A DNA stretch of 64,000 bases, from positions 91,444 to 155,443 of the forward strand of contig MU130546.1 of NCBI GenBank assembly GCA_015039465.1, given 5' to 3'. Origin of the DNA: Phlegmacium glaucopus. Its lineage: Eukaryota > Basidiomycota > Agaricomycetes > Agaricales > Cortinariaceae. Under the pieces are notes generated by a model. It made no database searches. It saw nothing but the letters and a program-made list of their open reading frames with translations, and had not been told where the DNA came from. The translations under genes and the position numbers were made by a program. Of this stretch, positions 56,060 to 64,000 are shown piece by piece. How positions within the stretch are numbered: position 1 is the stretch's first letter; each line of letters starts with the position of its first letter.

Positions 56060-57326
56060 ATGGCTGTTGCCCGAGACTCATCGCCTACCCCTCCACCACC
56101 TATAGAAGCCTGTGATGCTGAAATCACTGATCCACCACCACCATACCCATCAAGAGAACGACGCCCAAGATCAGGAAGATCAACTCGAGGACGCTCCGGA
56201 CGAATCCAAGCGTCCCATGCAGATAACGACGTCAGGATACCATCATATCCGGATGAAGATGGTGCGAGAGAACCTAATGAAACCACACCTTTTCTACCTG
56301 CTCTTGGGCACCATGGACAGCATGTCCGACACGGGCACCACGTAGTGACGGGCCGACCGCGATCCTATTCACACACCAGCACAATCTCTGCTGCACCCTC
56401 ACTTGCACACACGGTGTTGTCACTTTTTCAAGTAGATGATGAAGTATATTTGGATGATGGAGCGGAAGACAGGCAGTTGTTATTTCCAGGCGATGACAAC
56501 GGTTCTGTGCTGTCTTCTCAGAGCCATGGCACTGGATTTTTCTCTACTGCTGCATGGAAGAGATATTTCCGCCCATTGAGTCGCAAATCTTACTATGCAG
56601 CCTTATTCCACCTCATGGTGGTCAATTTTCCGTACGCCCTTGCCGCTTGGATATACCTTTTCATTTTCACAGTAGTAAGTTCTACTTACTATCTGGATCC
56701 CATTACGATCGATCCCAAATGCTCAATTCTTTTGGTTTGGAATAGACAGGAATTACCCTCCTTGTTATCTTACCCCTTGGCGCTATCCTGTGCTTCTTTG
56801 ACCTTCTAGGGGCCAGAGCTTTCGCCCGAGGCGAGCTTGCTCTACAGACTCGTTTCCATTCCCCACTACTCGTATATCCTACTCCTTATCCTCCTCGACC
56901 TATTTTTACACGTTATCGGGAACCAACTATAGCTGAACTGGAAACGGGTCGGCCGCCGTTGACAAGAAGCGGTTTGGTGTGTGAAAGATCGTTCTATAAA
57001 AACACTTATGCTATGGTAAGTCCCAATATCTACCCGTGTCCTGCCAATTTTTCAAACGACCTTGTGTGTGTGTGTGTGAATTCTTGGCTCAATTCCTCTT
57101 TTTTGTTGTTGTTCAGTTTACCGACCCTACCTCATATCAAGCCTTATTCTACTTCCTTGTCATCAAGCCTGCCATCACGCTGCTAATTTCGCTCGGCGTG
57201 CTCGTTGTGGGTCTTCCCTTGATCATTCTCATCTTACCAGCACCAGCTGCCTTGCGTGCGATAAGGAAGATTGGCATTTGGCAGGCTAACGTGGCTATTG
57301 AAGGGCTTTACCTTGCTGTTCGCTGA
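56060..57326 (+). CDS. Multi-pass membrane protein with 'Sensor'-type domain
   Basis: Three exons: 56060-56674, 56746-57015, 57117-57326 (364 residues; introns of 71 and 101 bp, phase 0). The N-terminal 165 residues are hydrophilic and Pro/Arg-rich (PPPPYPSRERRPRSGRS). Membrane segments follow: NFPYALAAWIYLFIFTV running into TGITLLVILPLGAILCFFDL, then FYFLVIKPAITLLISLGVLV joined to GLPLIILILPAPAALRAI. A soluble loop between them has GARAFARGELALQTRF and YREPTIAELETGRPPL. This matches the putative-sensor domain found in fungal and bacterial membrane proteins; substrate or signal is unknown. It follows the Swa2-like gene by 181 bp on the same strand; no functional link is implied. Stop TGA at 57324-57326. 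Confidence 0.82.
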
Positions 57327-58155
57327 ACAACGACGTGTCCTTCAGGTTGTAATTCTTTTTTTTTTTTTTTATTTTTTTTAGGATTCTTTTTTTATATATC
57401 GCTGTTGCTCTCGTTTACATACACCAGAATTAGGGATAATAAATTTCCATTCCGATACTTTAAGGAACCTTGATTACTCGAATATATATCTCAAAACAAT
57501 CAATTTGAGAGTTACACTTGGCGGATCGGAGGTAGGGATGAATCTTCAAGTTCATCCCAATAACTGCAACTACACTCATGGGCTACACCTTTCTGTAAGT
57601 GACGTACACCTCTGTTAACAAGGACTCCACGCGAAGAGGCGAGCACCATAGGATCCATTCATAGGTTTCTTGTTCTTCGTCACCTGTAAATCCTGGTTGG
57701 CCATTTGTAGCGTGGGTCTCCTTGTTACGAGTCCTATTTATAGGAGTCGTTCTTTTACATAGGGAGGTCTGAGAAAATATTCAAAAATATTCAGGGAATC
57801 CCCTCTTTTTTTCCTCCTATTCAAGGCCTTAATATTTTGTGAGATTTTCAATGTGCTACTGAAACAGTTGCTTTTTATGTACCTTGTAGGGCAGTCGTTG
57901 GTATACAAAGCTGCAAAATTCAATATTCTCGTCTTAGCGAAGAATAAGCGTAGACTAGAATTAAGTCTTTGAGTGAACTGGGTGTCACAGCGTCACACGC
58001 TCCTTCTCCTAAGACACCCATCACTCACTCTCAATATCTGGCTCAGTACTTCGCTCTCGCTTGCTTTCGCTCTTTACAAGACACTCTTTTAGAAACGATA
58101 TTAATCGATAATACCTTAATTTCATCCATATTCATAAATCTCTATTTTATATATC
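57327..58155. other. Spacer and probable 5' region of the DIRS-like element
   Basis: Contains a long T-run (57348-57381), the 3' end of the preceding gene and, towards 58155, the presumed leader of the retroelement. A TATATA-like sequence sits directly before the gag ATG. I could not find a clear terminal repeat matching the right side. Confidence 0.4.
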
Positions 58156-59882
58156 ATGGATGACAGGCTAATACACAACCCGCATTTAGAAGCGATGCCA
58201 GACCATGCTGGACCACATTACAATGTCTTACGGGACGCTTTAACCCAGAATGGGATGACTCTCGAGCAAGCAGTGCAAGCACTCAACAATTCCTGGACCA
58301 TGAACCACAACGCTCGAATCCAAGTTTGGGATCAGCAGGTCATTGATGATGCCGCAGCAGAGGAGGCACAGAGGCTGCAACAACTGGCCAACGAGCCGCA
58401 GGTAATCCAGGAACTACCAGAACGAGAGGAAGAGAGAGTCGAAACGGAGAAGAAAAGACCCAAAATGAAAGATTTTGATGACGCGACCAGTGTTGGCAAC
58501 TACATCGCACCAAGGCCGGCTCAGTACGCCCTCCGTCGGATCGAGGACTTCAAATACGTAGAACTCTGGTACCTCACTCCGGAGGGGTGCACGGACGCTA
58601 CTCAGCTCCAGCTCACGCAGAGCGACGACGCCTTCGGTTTGACCAAGGTCGATGACATGGTTACACTCAAGTCTGTTTCTTCACTCAAGGCCTCGAAGAA
58701 TGTGGTTCCCGACACGGAGTTAAGTTTTCGCCAGGTATCCATGGCGAAGAACGCTTTCATTCCGCTAATGACTAAATACCAGTGGTCTGAAAAGGCCATC
58801 AATGCCTTCGCTCAGCTTTTCACCCAGCTGGAGTTGCATCCATACCGCCAACGGGAGTTCGGCGAGCGAGCGCTTATAATTTATCAAGCACGTGTACGTC
58901 GAGAGTGGCATGACCAGTTGAAGCTGGGATCGGCGTTTAACATTGGTATATTGAACGAGGACTTGCTTCAGAGCATCTACAAAGAGTTACTCGACAAGGC
59001 CCAACTCTTTTCGTTGAGCGAGGTCAGTTGTCTTACCCATCCTTTTCTCTAGCATCAACTGACCCGTTCCTTCGCTATCACCCTCTTCTCAACCGGTCAC
59101 GTAACCATTCACTCATGCCCCTCCTCACACATCCCCCGCATCTTTCAACGCACGTCTGATGCCTGCACCACGCATCACACACCATGCACCATGCACCGCG
59201 CACCATGCACCATGCACCACGCACCTTGCCCCACACCCTTCATGCACCTTGCGCTGTACCCCACTCAATGACGACGTATGTCATATTGCATCAAACCCCT
59301 CGATTCACCAACGCTCAGCTACGAGCTGCCCATAGCAACCTGAACATGCAGGAGGGCCGGCAGGACCAAATGCGTACCCCCAGGCGGCGTAATTATCGGG
59401 ATAGGGACCAGCACCTCTCCAGGACAGCCAGTGGCAGCAGCCGCCCTCACAATCCCTCACGATCGCGGTCTCCCACACGACGGGTACCAAATGTCCATGC
59501 TCGCCAGCGTTTCTCACCTCCTCCTTACAACCATCATCCATCAGCTACGCTATCCCCATCCAAGCAACCGACCTTTCCATCCAGTGCAGTCTCCCAAGGC
59601 CAGCCAGTCTGCGCTCTGTGCTTGGCCACAGACCCTCATGACACTAGAAAATGCCGCTCCGAGACGCTCTGGGACGGATCCAAGGCAAGGTGCCGAAAAA
59701 GCGACAAGGGTAGACTCATCACCCCATCAGGCACGATCCTATGCAGTGACTGGAACAACCGCCGGGGATGTACGTCCAGCTCGCACGAACATCGTCACGA
59801 ATGTTCAGGATGCGGAGTCAAGGATCACGGAGCTCAGAGATGTCCTCGAGCGCAGAAGAGGCCTGGCCCTCACTCCCTATAA
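58156..59882 (+). CDS. DIRS-like element gag/zinc-finger protein
   Basis: Two exons, 58156-59022 and 59319-59882 (476 codons; GTCAGT donor, CTCAG acceptor, phase 0). The first exon is helical: GMTLEQAVQALNNSWTMNHN, then AKNAFIPLMTKYQWSEKAIN, FTQLELHPYRQREFGERALI and IYQARVRREWHDQLKLG. The second is Arg/Ser/Pro-rich and ends with Cys/His clusters: VCALCLATDPHDTRKC and LCSDWNNRRGC then SSSHEHRHECSGCGVKDHGA-QRC. This matches the first ORF commonly found in basidiomycete DIRS/Ngaro-like elements, presumably RNA-binding. The intron (59023-59318) contains about eight copies of a CACCATG/CACCACG heptamer (59165-59230). Confidence 0.72.
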
Positions 59883-61692
59883 AGCCGACGCTTGGGAAAT
59901 GTTACTCGAACATTGTAATCTACTCGTTAAATACCCTAAACTCCCCCTTGCTCTGCGAAAAGGTTTCGACGCTGGCATCCCGCCCATTTATTTTACCTAT
60001 GCACCTGCTAATAGTCCTACTTTACTTCAACACCCTGAGGCCTACCAAGAGGTAGTTGCTAATGAATTTAATCATGGTTGATATATCGGCCCTTGTACGC
60101 GTCAGGAAGTCGAGCAGCTTATTGGCCCCTTTCAGTCTTCACCTCTTTCGTGGGTTCCCAAACCTGGCAAACCCGGCAAATATCGTGCAGTACATAATTT
60201 CTCTTATCCCCATACCCCTACCCCCTCTACATCCTCTATTAATCAATACATCGATGCGGACATGTACCCGTGCACATGGGGCACGTTCGCCACTATTTGT
60301 TTCACTATTCACAATCTTCCCCCTGGATCTCAAGCAGCGATCCGAGATGTGGCTGAGGCATATCGTACAATCCCTATCATCCCTGACCAATGGCCAGGTT
60401 TGGTCGTCAGGTTATGTGGTGATGATATTTTTGCTATCAATATTTGTAACGATTTTGGCCTCGCGTCAGCTGGAGGTATTTATGGTGAACTCGGAGACGC
60501 TACACTCAATATTTTTCGGGGACACGGAATCGGGCCCCTCTCAAGGTGGGTGGATGATCACATCTTCTTCCGCATCCTGCGCGAGTATCAGGAAGCCTAC
60601 AACGTCAGACGTCAATCTTGGCATGACACTATCACACGGAATGGAGGTCGTTGCCAATCCGGTAGCCGCTATTGGTACCGGGGTGAGAACTTACCCAACG
60701 ACCTTCCAGCTGAGTTCGACGAAGACGCATCCTGTCCAATTATGGATTTTTCCCATATTCCTAATCGCTCGCACCAGGATTCCCTTTTCACCTATTGCGA
60801 CGCAGATATTGACCACATCTCTGGGCAGCTTGGCATTCCGTGGGAGCCATCAAAGGCTGTTCCTTTTTCATCAATCATACCTTATCTTGGTTTCGAATGG
60901 AACCTGTCAGAACGCACGGTCGCAATCACAGAAAGTAAAAAAGCTAAGTATAGAACAGCAATCGAAGATTGGTTGCCACGCTCCACTCACATGCTGGAGG
61001 AAGCCCAGAAGCTTTACGGTAAACTTCTTCATGCTAGCTTGGTTATCCCGGCCGGCTGGGCCTACCTCACCGGTTTGGAAGCTCTTTTGGGCTCGTTCAA
61101 CAACAACCCGTTCATACCCCATCACGCCCCCCGTCATACCGCAGCTGACCTCTCCTGGTGGCTTCATGAACTCAACTCACCCAAAATATCCCGCTCCATC
61201 CCAGGTCCAGCCTCAGTTACAGACAGTCGAGCCTTCTCCGACGCCAGCTCAGGTGTTGGCATCGGCATTGTTGTCGGTGACCAATGGAGGGCTTGGCATC
61301 TCCTCCCAGGATGGAAGACGGATGGCAGGGATATCGGATGGGCAGAGGCCGTTGGTTTCGAGTTTCTTGCTCGCACTCTCTGCGCAGCAAGTCAACCCGG
61401 CCAGCACTTTCGAGTCTTTGGCGACAATCGAGGAGTCGTCGAGGGCTGGTGGAAGGGAAGAAGTAGGAATTGGGAGACAAATAAAGTATTCCGTCGCATC
61501 CACGACATCTCAAATACTTACCAATGCATTTTTATCACGCGCTATGTTACCAGCAGAGATAATCCAGCCGACGCTCCCTCAAGAGGACGCTACCCACCTC
61601 TTGCTCGTCTCCTCCCAGCAATCTGCATTCCGGATGCGCTCCAGCAATTTATCGTCGATTTCGACTACAAACCTCCCCCCTTCCGAAGCTAA
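59431..61692 (+). pseudogene. DIRS-like reverse transcriptase / RNase H
   Basis: One frame containing a TGA at 60079-60081 (in NHG-stop-YIGP, where CGA for Arg is likely). The real domain starts near 59850 (LALTPYKADAWEMLLEHCNL); the upstream part overlaps gag in another frame. RT motifs: PLSWVPKPGKPGKYRAVHNF, AIRDVAEAYRTIPI, GLASAGGIYGELGDA and the catalytic SRWVDDHIFF (60541-60570), with WVDD replacing YxDD. A thumb/connection region with KLYGKLLHASLVIPAGWAYL follows. RNase H-like: FSDASSGVGIGIVVGD, AEAVGFEFLARTL, FGDNRGVVEGWW, SRDNPADAPSRG. Ends at 61692. WVDD or similar variants are known in tyrosine-recombinase retroelements. Likely expressed by frameshift or reinitiation after gag. Confidence 0.85.
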
Positions 61693-62974
61693 TACCAGCC
61701 TGCAAGACGCATCCCCCTCTTTTGTTTCAAGTCCATCAGTAACTACCAACCGAGTTCATCACAATATATCTATCACCAACCTACCAGTACCTCCCGTTCT
61801 GCCTCATAGACCGCGCCTATCCAGACCCTCAGCCTATAGTCTTCACCTATCCCCCCAACCGTCTCCTCTGTGTCTGCATTGCCTGGCCAGGGATCGACTG
61901 CGATTATGGAAGCCGGCCCCCTCGGTGCCAAGTCGTCACTCCACTGCTCAGGAAGATGAGATCGATCACATTTTCAATGTGATGTCGAACGCATGGGCCG
62001 ACTCAACTCGTGAGTCGTATAGCGCCGGGATCCTTGTTTACCATGTCCATTGCGACAAGAAGGCCATTCCAGAAGAATTGCGCGCTCCCACAAGCCAGTC
62101 CATCATCACATCTTTCATCGCGAGCCTGGCTGGTTCATACTCAGGATCCACTGTCTCCAATTATGTCCATGGCATCCGAGCCTGGCACATTTTGCATGGG
62201 ATGGAGTGGAGGCTTAACCCTTTGGAGATGGATGCATTGCTTAAAGCAGCTGACCGGCTCACCCCTCTATCATCTAAAAGGAAAAAGAGGCAGCCTTACA
62301 CCCCCAATTTCATTTCCAAGCTTCATCAGCGCCTAAACTTGGACGACCCGTTCGACGCCGCCGTCTTCGCCTGCCTCACAACCTGCTTCTATGCAGCAGC
62401 CCGAGTCGGCGAGTTCGCAGTCCCACGCCTGGACGCTTTCTCCCCCTCTCGCCATATTACCGCGGCCAATCTCCGCACCGAGCGTAATCCAGATGGCCTG
62501 GAGGTGACCGTCCTTCACCTTCTGCACACCAAAGCAGCCCCTTTAGAAGGCGAAGACGTATTCTGGGGTTCGCACCCAGGGCCCACTGACCCCTACGATG
62601 CTCTGAACAACCACTGGCGAGTCAACGGTTCATCGGAAGGAGTCCACCTCTTTGCATACCGGCACAGGGACCAACTCCACCCCCTCACTAAACCAGCTTT
62701 CATTAAGCGCCTAGCCTCTGCCGCTCGACAGGCCGGTTTAGAACCCCTCCAGGGTCACGGTATACGCATTGGCGCCACCCTCTTCTATTTGCTCCAAGGC
62801 GTGCCCATAGAAGCTATGAAGATCATGGGGCGTTGGAGTAGTGACGCCTTCCTGTGTTATCTCAGGAAACACGCCCAGATCCTCACGCCCTTTATCCAGG
62901 CCAACTCGGAGGCCCACGAGTCCTTCTCGCAGTTTATCATTCCATCTCAGTCTCTCTTGCAAGGGAGACGATGA
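60056..62974 (+). CDS. Tyrosine recombinase of DIRS-like element (long ORF overlapping RT)
   Basis: Open for 972 codons. The recombinase itself occupies about residues 630-972 (nt 61940-62974): an N-terminal core-binding part (STRESYSAGILVYHVHCDKK, TVSNYVHGIRAWHILHGMEW) and a catalytic part. The catalytic part has the first Arg in AAARVGEFAV (about 62395-62425), H-x-x-R in GHGIRIGATLFYL (62757 on), MGRWSSDAF and the nucleophile Tyr in LCYLRKHAQIL (about 62853-62870). The first 545 codons lie over RT/RNase H in another frame and have no recognisable motif; the true start may be much later, near 61700. In DIRS elements the recombinase joins circular cDNA into the genome without target duplication. 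Confidence 0.85.
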   Translation: MLMNLIMVDISALVRVRKSSSLLAPFSLHLFRGFPNLANPANIVQYIISLIPIPLPPLHPLLINTSMRTCTRAHGARSPLFVSLFTIFPLDLKQRSEMWLRHIVQSLSSLTNGQVWSSGYVVMIFLLSIFVTILASRQLEVFMVNSETLHSIFFGDTESGPSQGGWMITSSSASCASIRKPTTSDVNLGMTLSHGMEVVANPVAAIGTGVRTYPTTFQLSSTKTHPVQLWIFPIFLIARTRIPFSPIATQILTTSLGSLAFRGSHQRLFLFHQSYLILVSNGTCQNARSQSQKVKKLSIEQQSKIGCHAPLTCWRKPRSFTVNFFMLAWLSRPAGPTSPVWKLFWARSTTTRSYPITPPVIPQLTSPGGFMNSTHPKYPAPSQVQPQLQTVEPSPTPAQVLASALLSVTNGGLGISSQDGRRMAGISDGQRPLVSSFLLALSAQQVNPASTFESLATIEESSRAGGREEVGIGRQIKYSVASTTSQILTNAFLSRAMLPAEIIQPTLPQEDATHLLLVSSQQSAFRMRSSNLSSISTTNLPPSEANTSLQDASPSFVSSPSVTTNRVHHNISITNLPVPPVLPHRPRLSRPSAYSLHLSPQPSPLCLHCLARDRLRLWKPAPSVPSRHSTAQEDEIDHIFNVMSNAWADSTRESYSAGILVYHVHCDKKAIPEELRAPTSQSIITSFIASLAGSYSGSTVSNYVHGIRAWHILHGMEWRLNPLEMDALLKAADRLTPLSSKRKKRQPYTPNFISKLHQRLNLDDPFDAAVFACLTTCFYAAARVGEFAVPRLDAFSPSRHITAANLRTERNPDGLEVTVLHLLHTKAAPLEGEDVFWGSHPGPTDPYDALNNHWRVNGSSEGVHLFAYRHRDQLHPLTKPAFIKRLASAARQAGLEPLQGHGIRIGATLFYLLQGVPIEAMKIMGRWSSDAFLCYLRKHAQILTPFIQANSEAHESFSQFIIPSQSLLQGRR

Positions 62975-63178
62975 TGTTTTGGGCCAAGGAGGGGGCAAGC
63001 AGGCACCCTGTCCGGCTAGTCTATCAACCAAGTAAGCATCGCAGCCTACTCCTAAAAGTTATTGGGTAACGAGACTCACTCGTCGTGTCGTTAGGCTCCT
63101 ATCATGTGGGTTTCGCAGCTCGTCTCTTCCCAATTTAGTTCGGATTGCTGCTCGGGTCGGGAAGCGCTTCGCGCTTTC

Positions 63179-63793
63179 TAGGGTTACCAAAGTTCAGTTC
63201 AGTTCAGTTCTTCACCTCCTCAGCCTGAACTGAACTGAACTGTTTGCATATGGTCCTGAACTGAACTGAACCATTTAAGAACTGGTTCGAACTGAACTGA
63301 ACTGAAGAACCATTATAAAATCTGAAATTTTACCTTTTTCTGAAAATTTATTGTACAAAGACCTTCCTTAGCCCCTAGCCACTTGATTTCCACTCATATA
63401 TGATCTCAGAACTCCTTTAGAACACAGAAAACCATTAATTTATATTTATTTTCCTAAATAGGCAGTACTAATCTATGCTGACATAATAACATCACATACC
63501 AAGTCTGGCCATTACCTCCTTCCTTAGCCATTATTTCATGCTAAAAATGACTGCCAAACCATTCCAATGTTTGTAAATTACTGAAGGATCACTTTCCAGA
63601 AAATGTTAAGTCAAAAGAAGAGAATTGCCTGGCCTTCTAGGACCTAACGGTTCAGCAGTTCAGTTCAGTTCGAACTGCATGAACCATAAATCTCTAAATG
63701 CCTGAACCTGAACTGAACTGAACTGATAATTCAGTTCAGTTCAGTTCAGTTCAGGTTCATGAGTCAGTTCTGAACTGAACTTTGGTAACCCTA
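63179..63793. mobile_element. 615-bp hAT-type MITE with TTCAG subterminal arrays
   Basis: A perfect 24-bp inverted repeat begins TAGGGTTACCAAAGTTCAG at both ends. It is flanked by a perfect 8-bp duplication GCGCTTTC (63171-63178 and 63794-63801). Inside each arm, runs of the pentamer TTCAG / CTGAA (63188-63300 and 63655-63780) form subterminal arrays. No coding frame. 8-bp duplications and TAGGG tips are hallmarks of hAT elements; the array is a likely transposase-binding region. Confidence 0.88.
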
Positions 63794-64000
63794 GCGCTTT
63801 CGCCCAACTCGCTTACTATTGCATCATCTCATCAACATTAGTTGTTTCGTAGTCAGTCATTATATTCTACCCCAGTATCAACTGTAGTTGATCTGGGTCC
63901 ATTCGCTTATACAACGTGTGATTACACAAAGACACATTTTTTTGTGTCGTGTTTGTCTGATGTGACGATCAGTCATATCAGTCACAGATTCAGTGTTACG

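Larger units (their letters stand above)
58156..64000 (+). mobile_element. DIRS-like tyrosine-recombinase retrotransposon (termini undefined)
   Basis: Gag-like protein with intron, RT/RNase H and a tyrosine recombinase follow in the order known for DIRS-type elements; there is no integrase or protease. RT and recombinase frames overlap. A 615-bp MITE is inserted downstream (63179-63793). The element's own termini are not recognised: no split direct or inverted repeats could be matched by eye, and the right side may continue past 64000. Gag and recombinase are open; RT has a single TGA at 60079-60081, so the copy is young. Confidence 0.8.

Overview
The window is nuclear DNA of a filamentous basidiomycete, most likely an Agaricomycete. 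Evidence: GT-AG introns of about 50-100 bp, long serine/proline-rich exons, a KDZ-transposase-associated cysteine-cluster fragment, an NB-ARC/TPR NLR-like gene, chromodomain Ty3 retrotransposons and a tyrosine-recombinase (DIRS-like) retroelement. No rRNA, tRNA or CRISPR array was seen.

Layout. 1-1476: remnants of a Ty3 reverse transcriptase (minus) and a KDZ-associated gene (plus). 1720-10660: a minus-strand gene of a GRF-zinc-finger family, cut in two by a complete Ty3 element (Ty3-A, 2768-9580, 381-bp LTRs, 5-bp target duplication). 10661-14151: AT-rich repeats, a palindrome and a hAT-type MITE. 14152-19998: a seven-exon SH3 + TBC (Rab-GAP family) gene. 19999-26888: spacer. 26889-29294: a two-exon Ser/Pro-rich gene (minus). 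29295-36380: spacer. 36381-40508: an NB-ARC protein with about 15 nearly identical 42-residue TPRs. 40909-50875: an old Ty3 copy (Ty3-C) interrupted by a younger Ty3 element (Ty3-B, 41183-49276, 421-bp LTRs, 5-bp target duplication). 50876-53427: MITEs. 53536-55878: a UBA-TPR-J (auxilin/Swa2-type) gene. 56060-57326: a multi-membrane 'sensor'-domain gene. 58156-64000: a DIRS-like retroelement (gag, RT/RNase H, tyrosine recombinase) carrying a 615-bp hAT-type MITE with a perfect 8-bp target duplication.

The most interesting layer is the retrotransposons. Ty3-A and Ty3-B each place, directly next to the 5' LTR, an 11- or 14-nt stretch that is the exact reverse complement of a segment inside their own LTR. 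That segment lies 26-34 nt downstream of a TATA box, which is the arrangement expected for Tf1/sushi-type self-priming. Both, and fossil Ty3-C, encode an extra zinc-knuckle protein after pol. Ty3-B additionally carries a BTB/POZ-like gene just before its 3' LTR, preceded by a copy of the LTR core promoter. Almost every premature stop in the repeats is TGA at a position where the family has arginine, and nearly all LTR-LTR differences are CpG transitions clustered at the LTR tips. This points to CpG-directed mutation of repeats.

Limits: exon borders come from splice consensus plus reading-frame and family logic, with no transcript data. Family names come from recognised motifs, not database searches.
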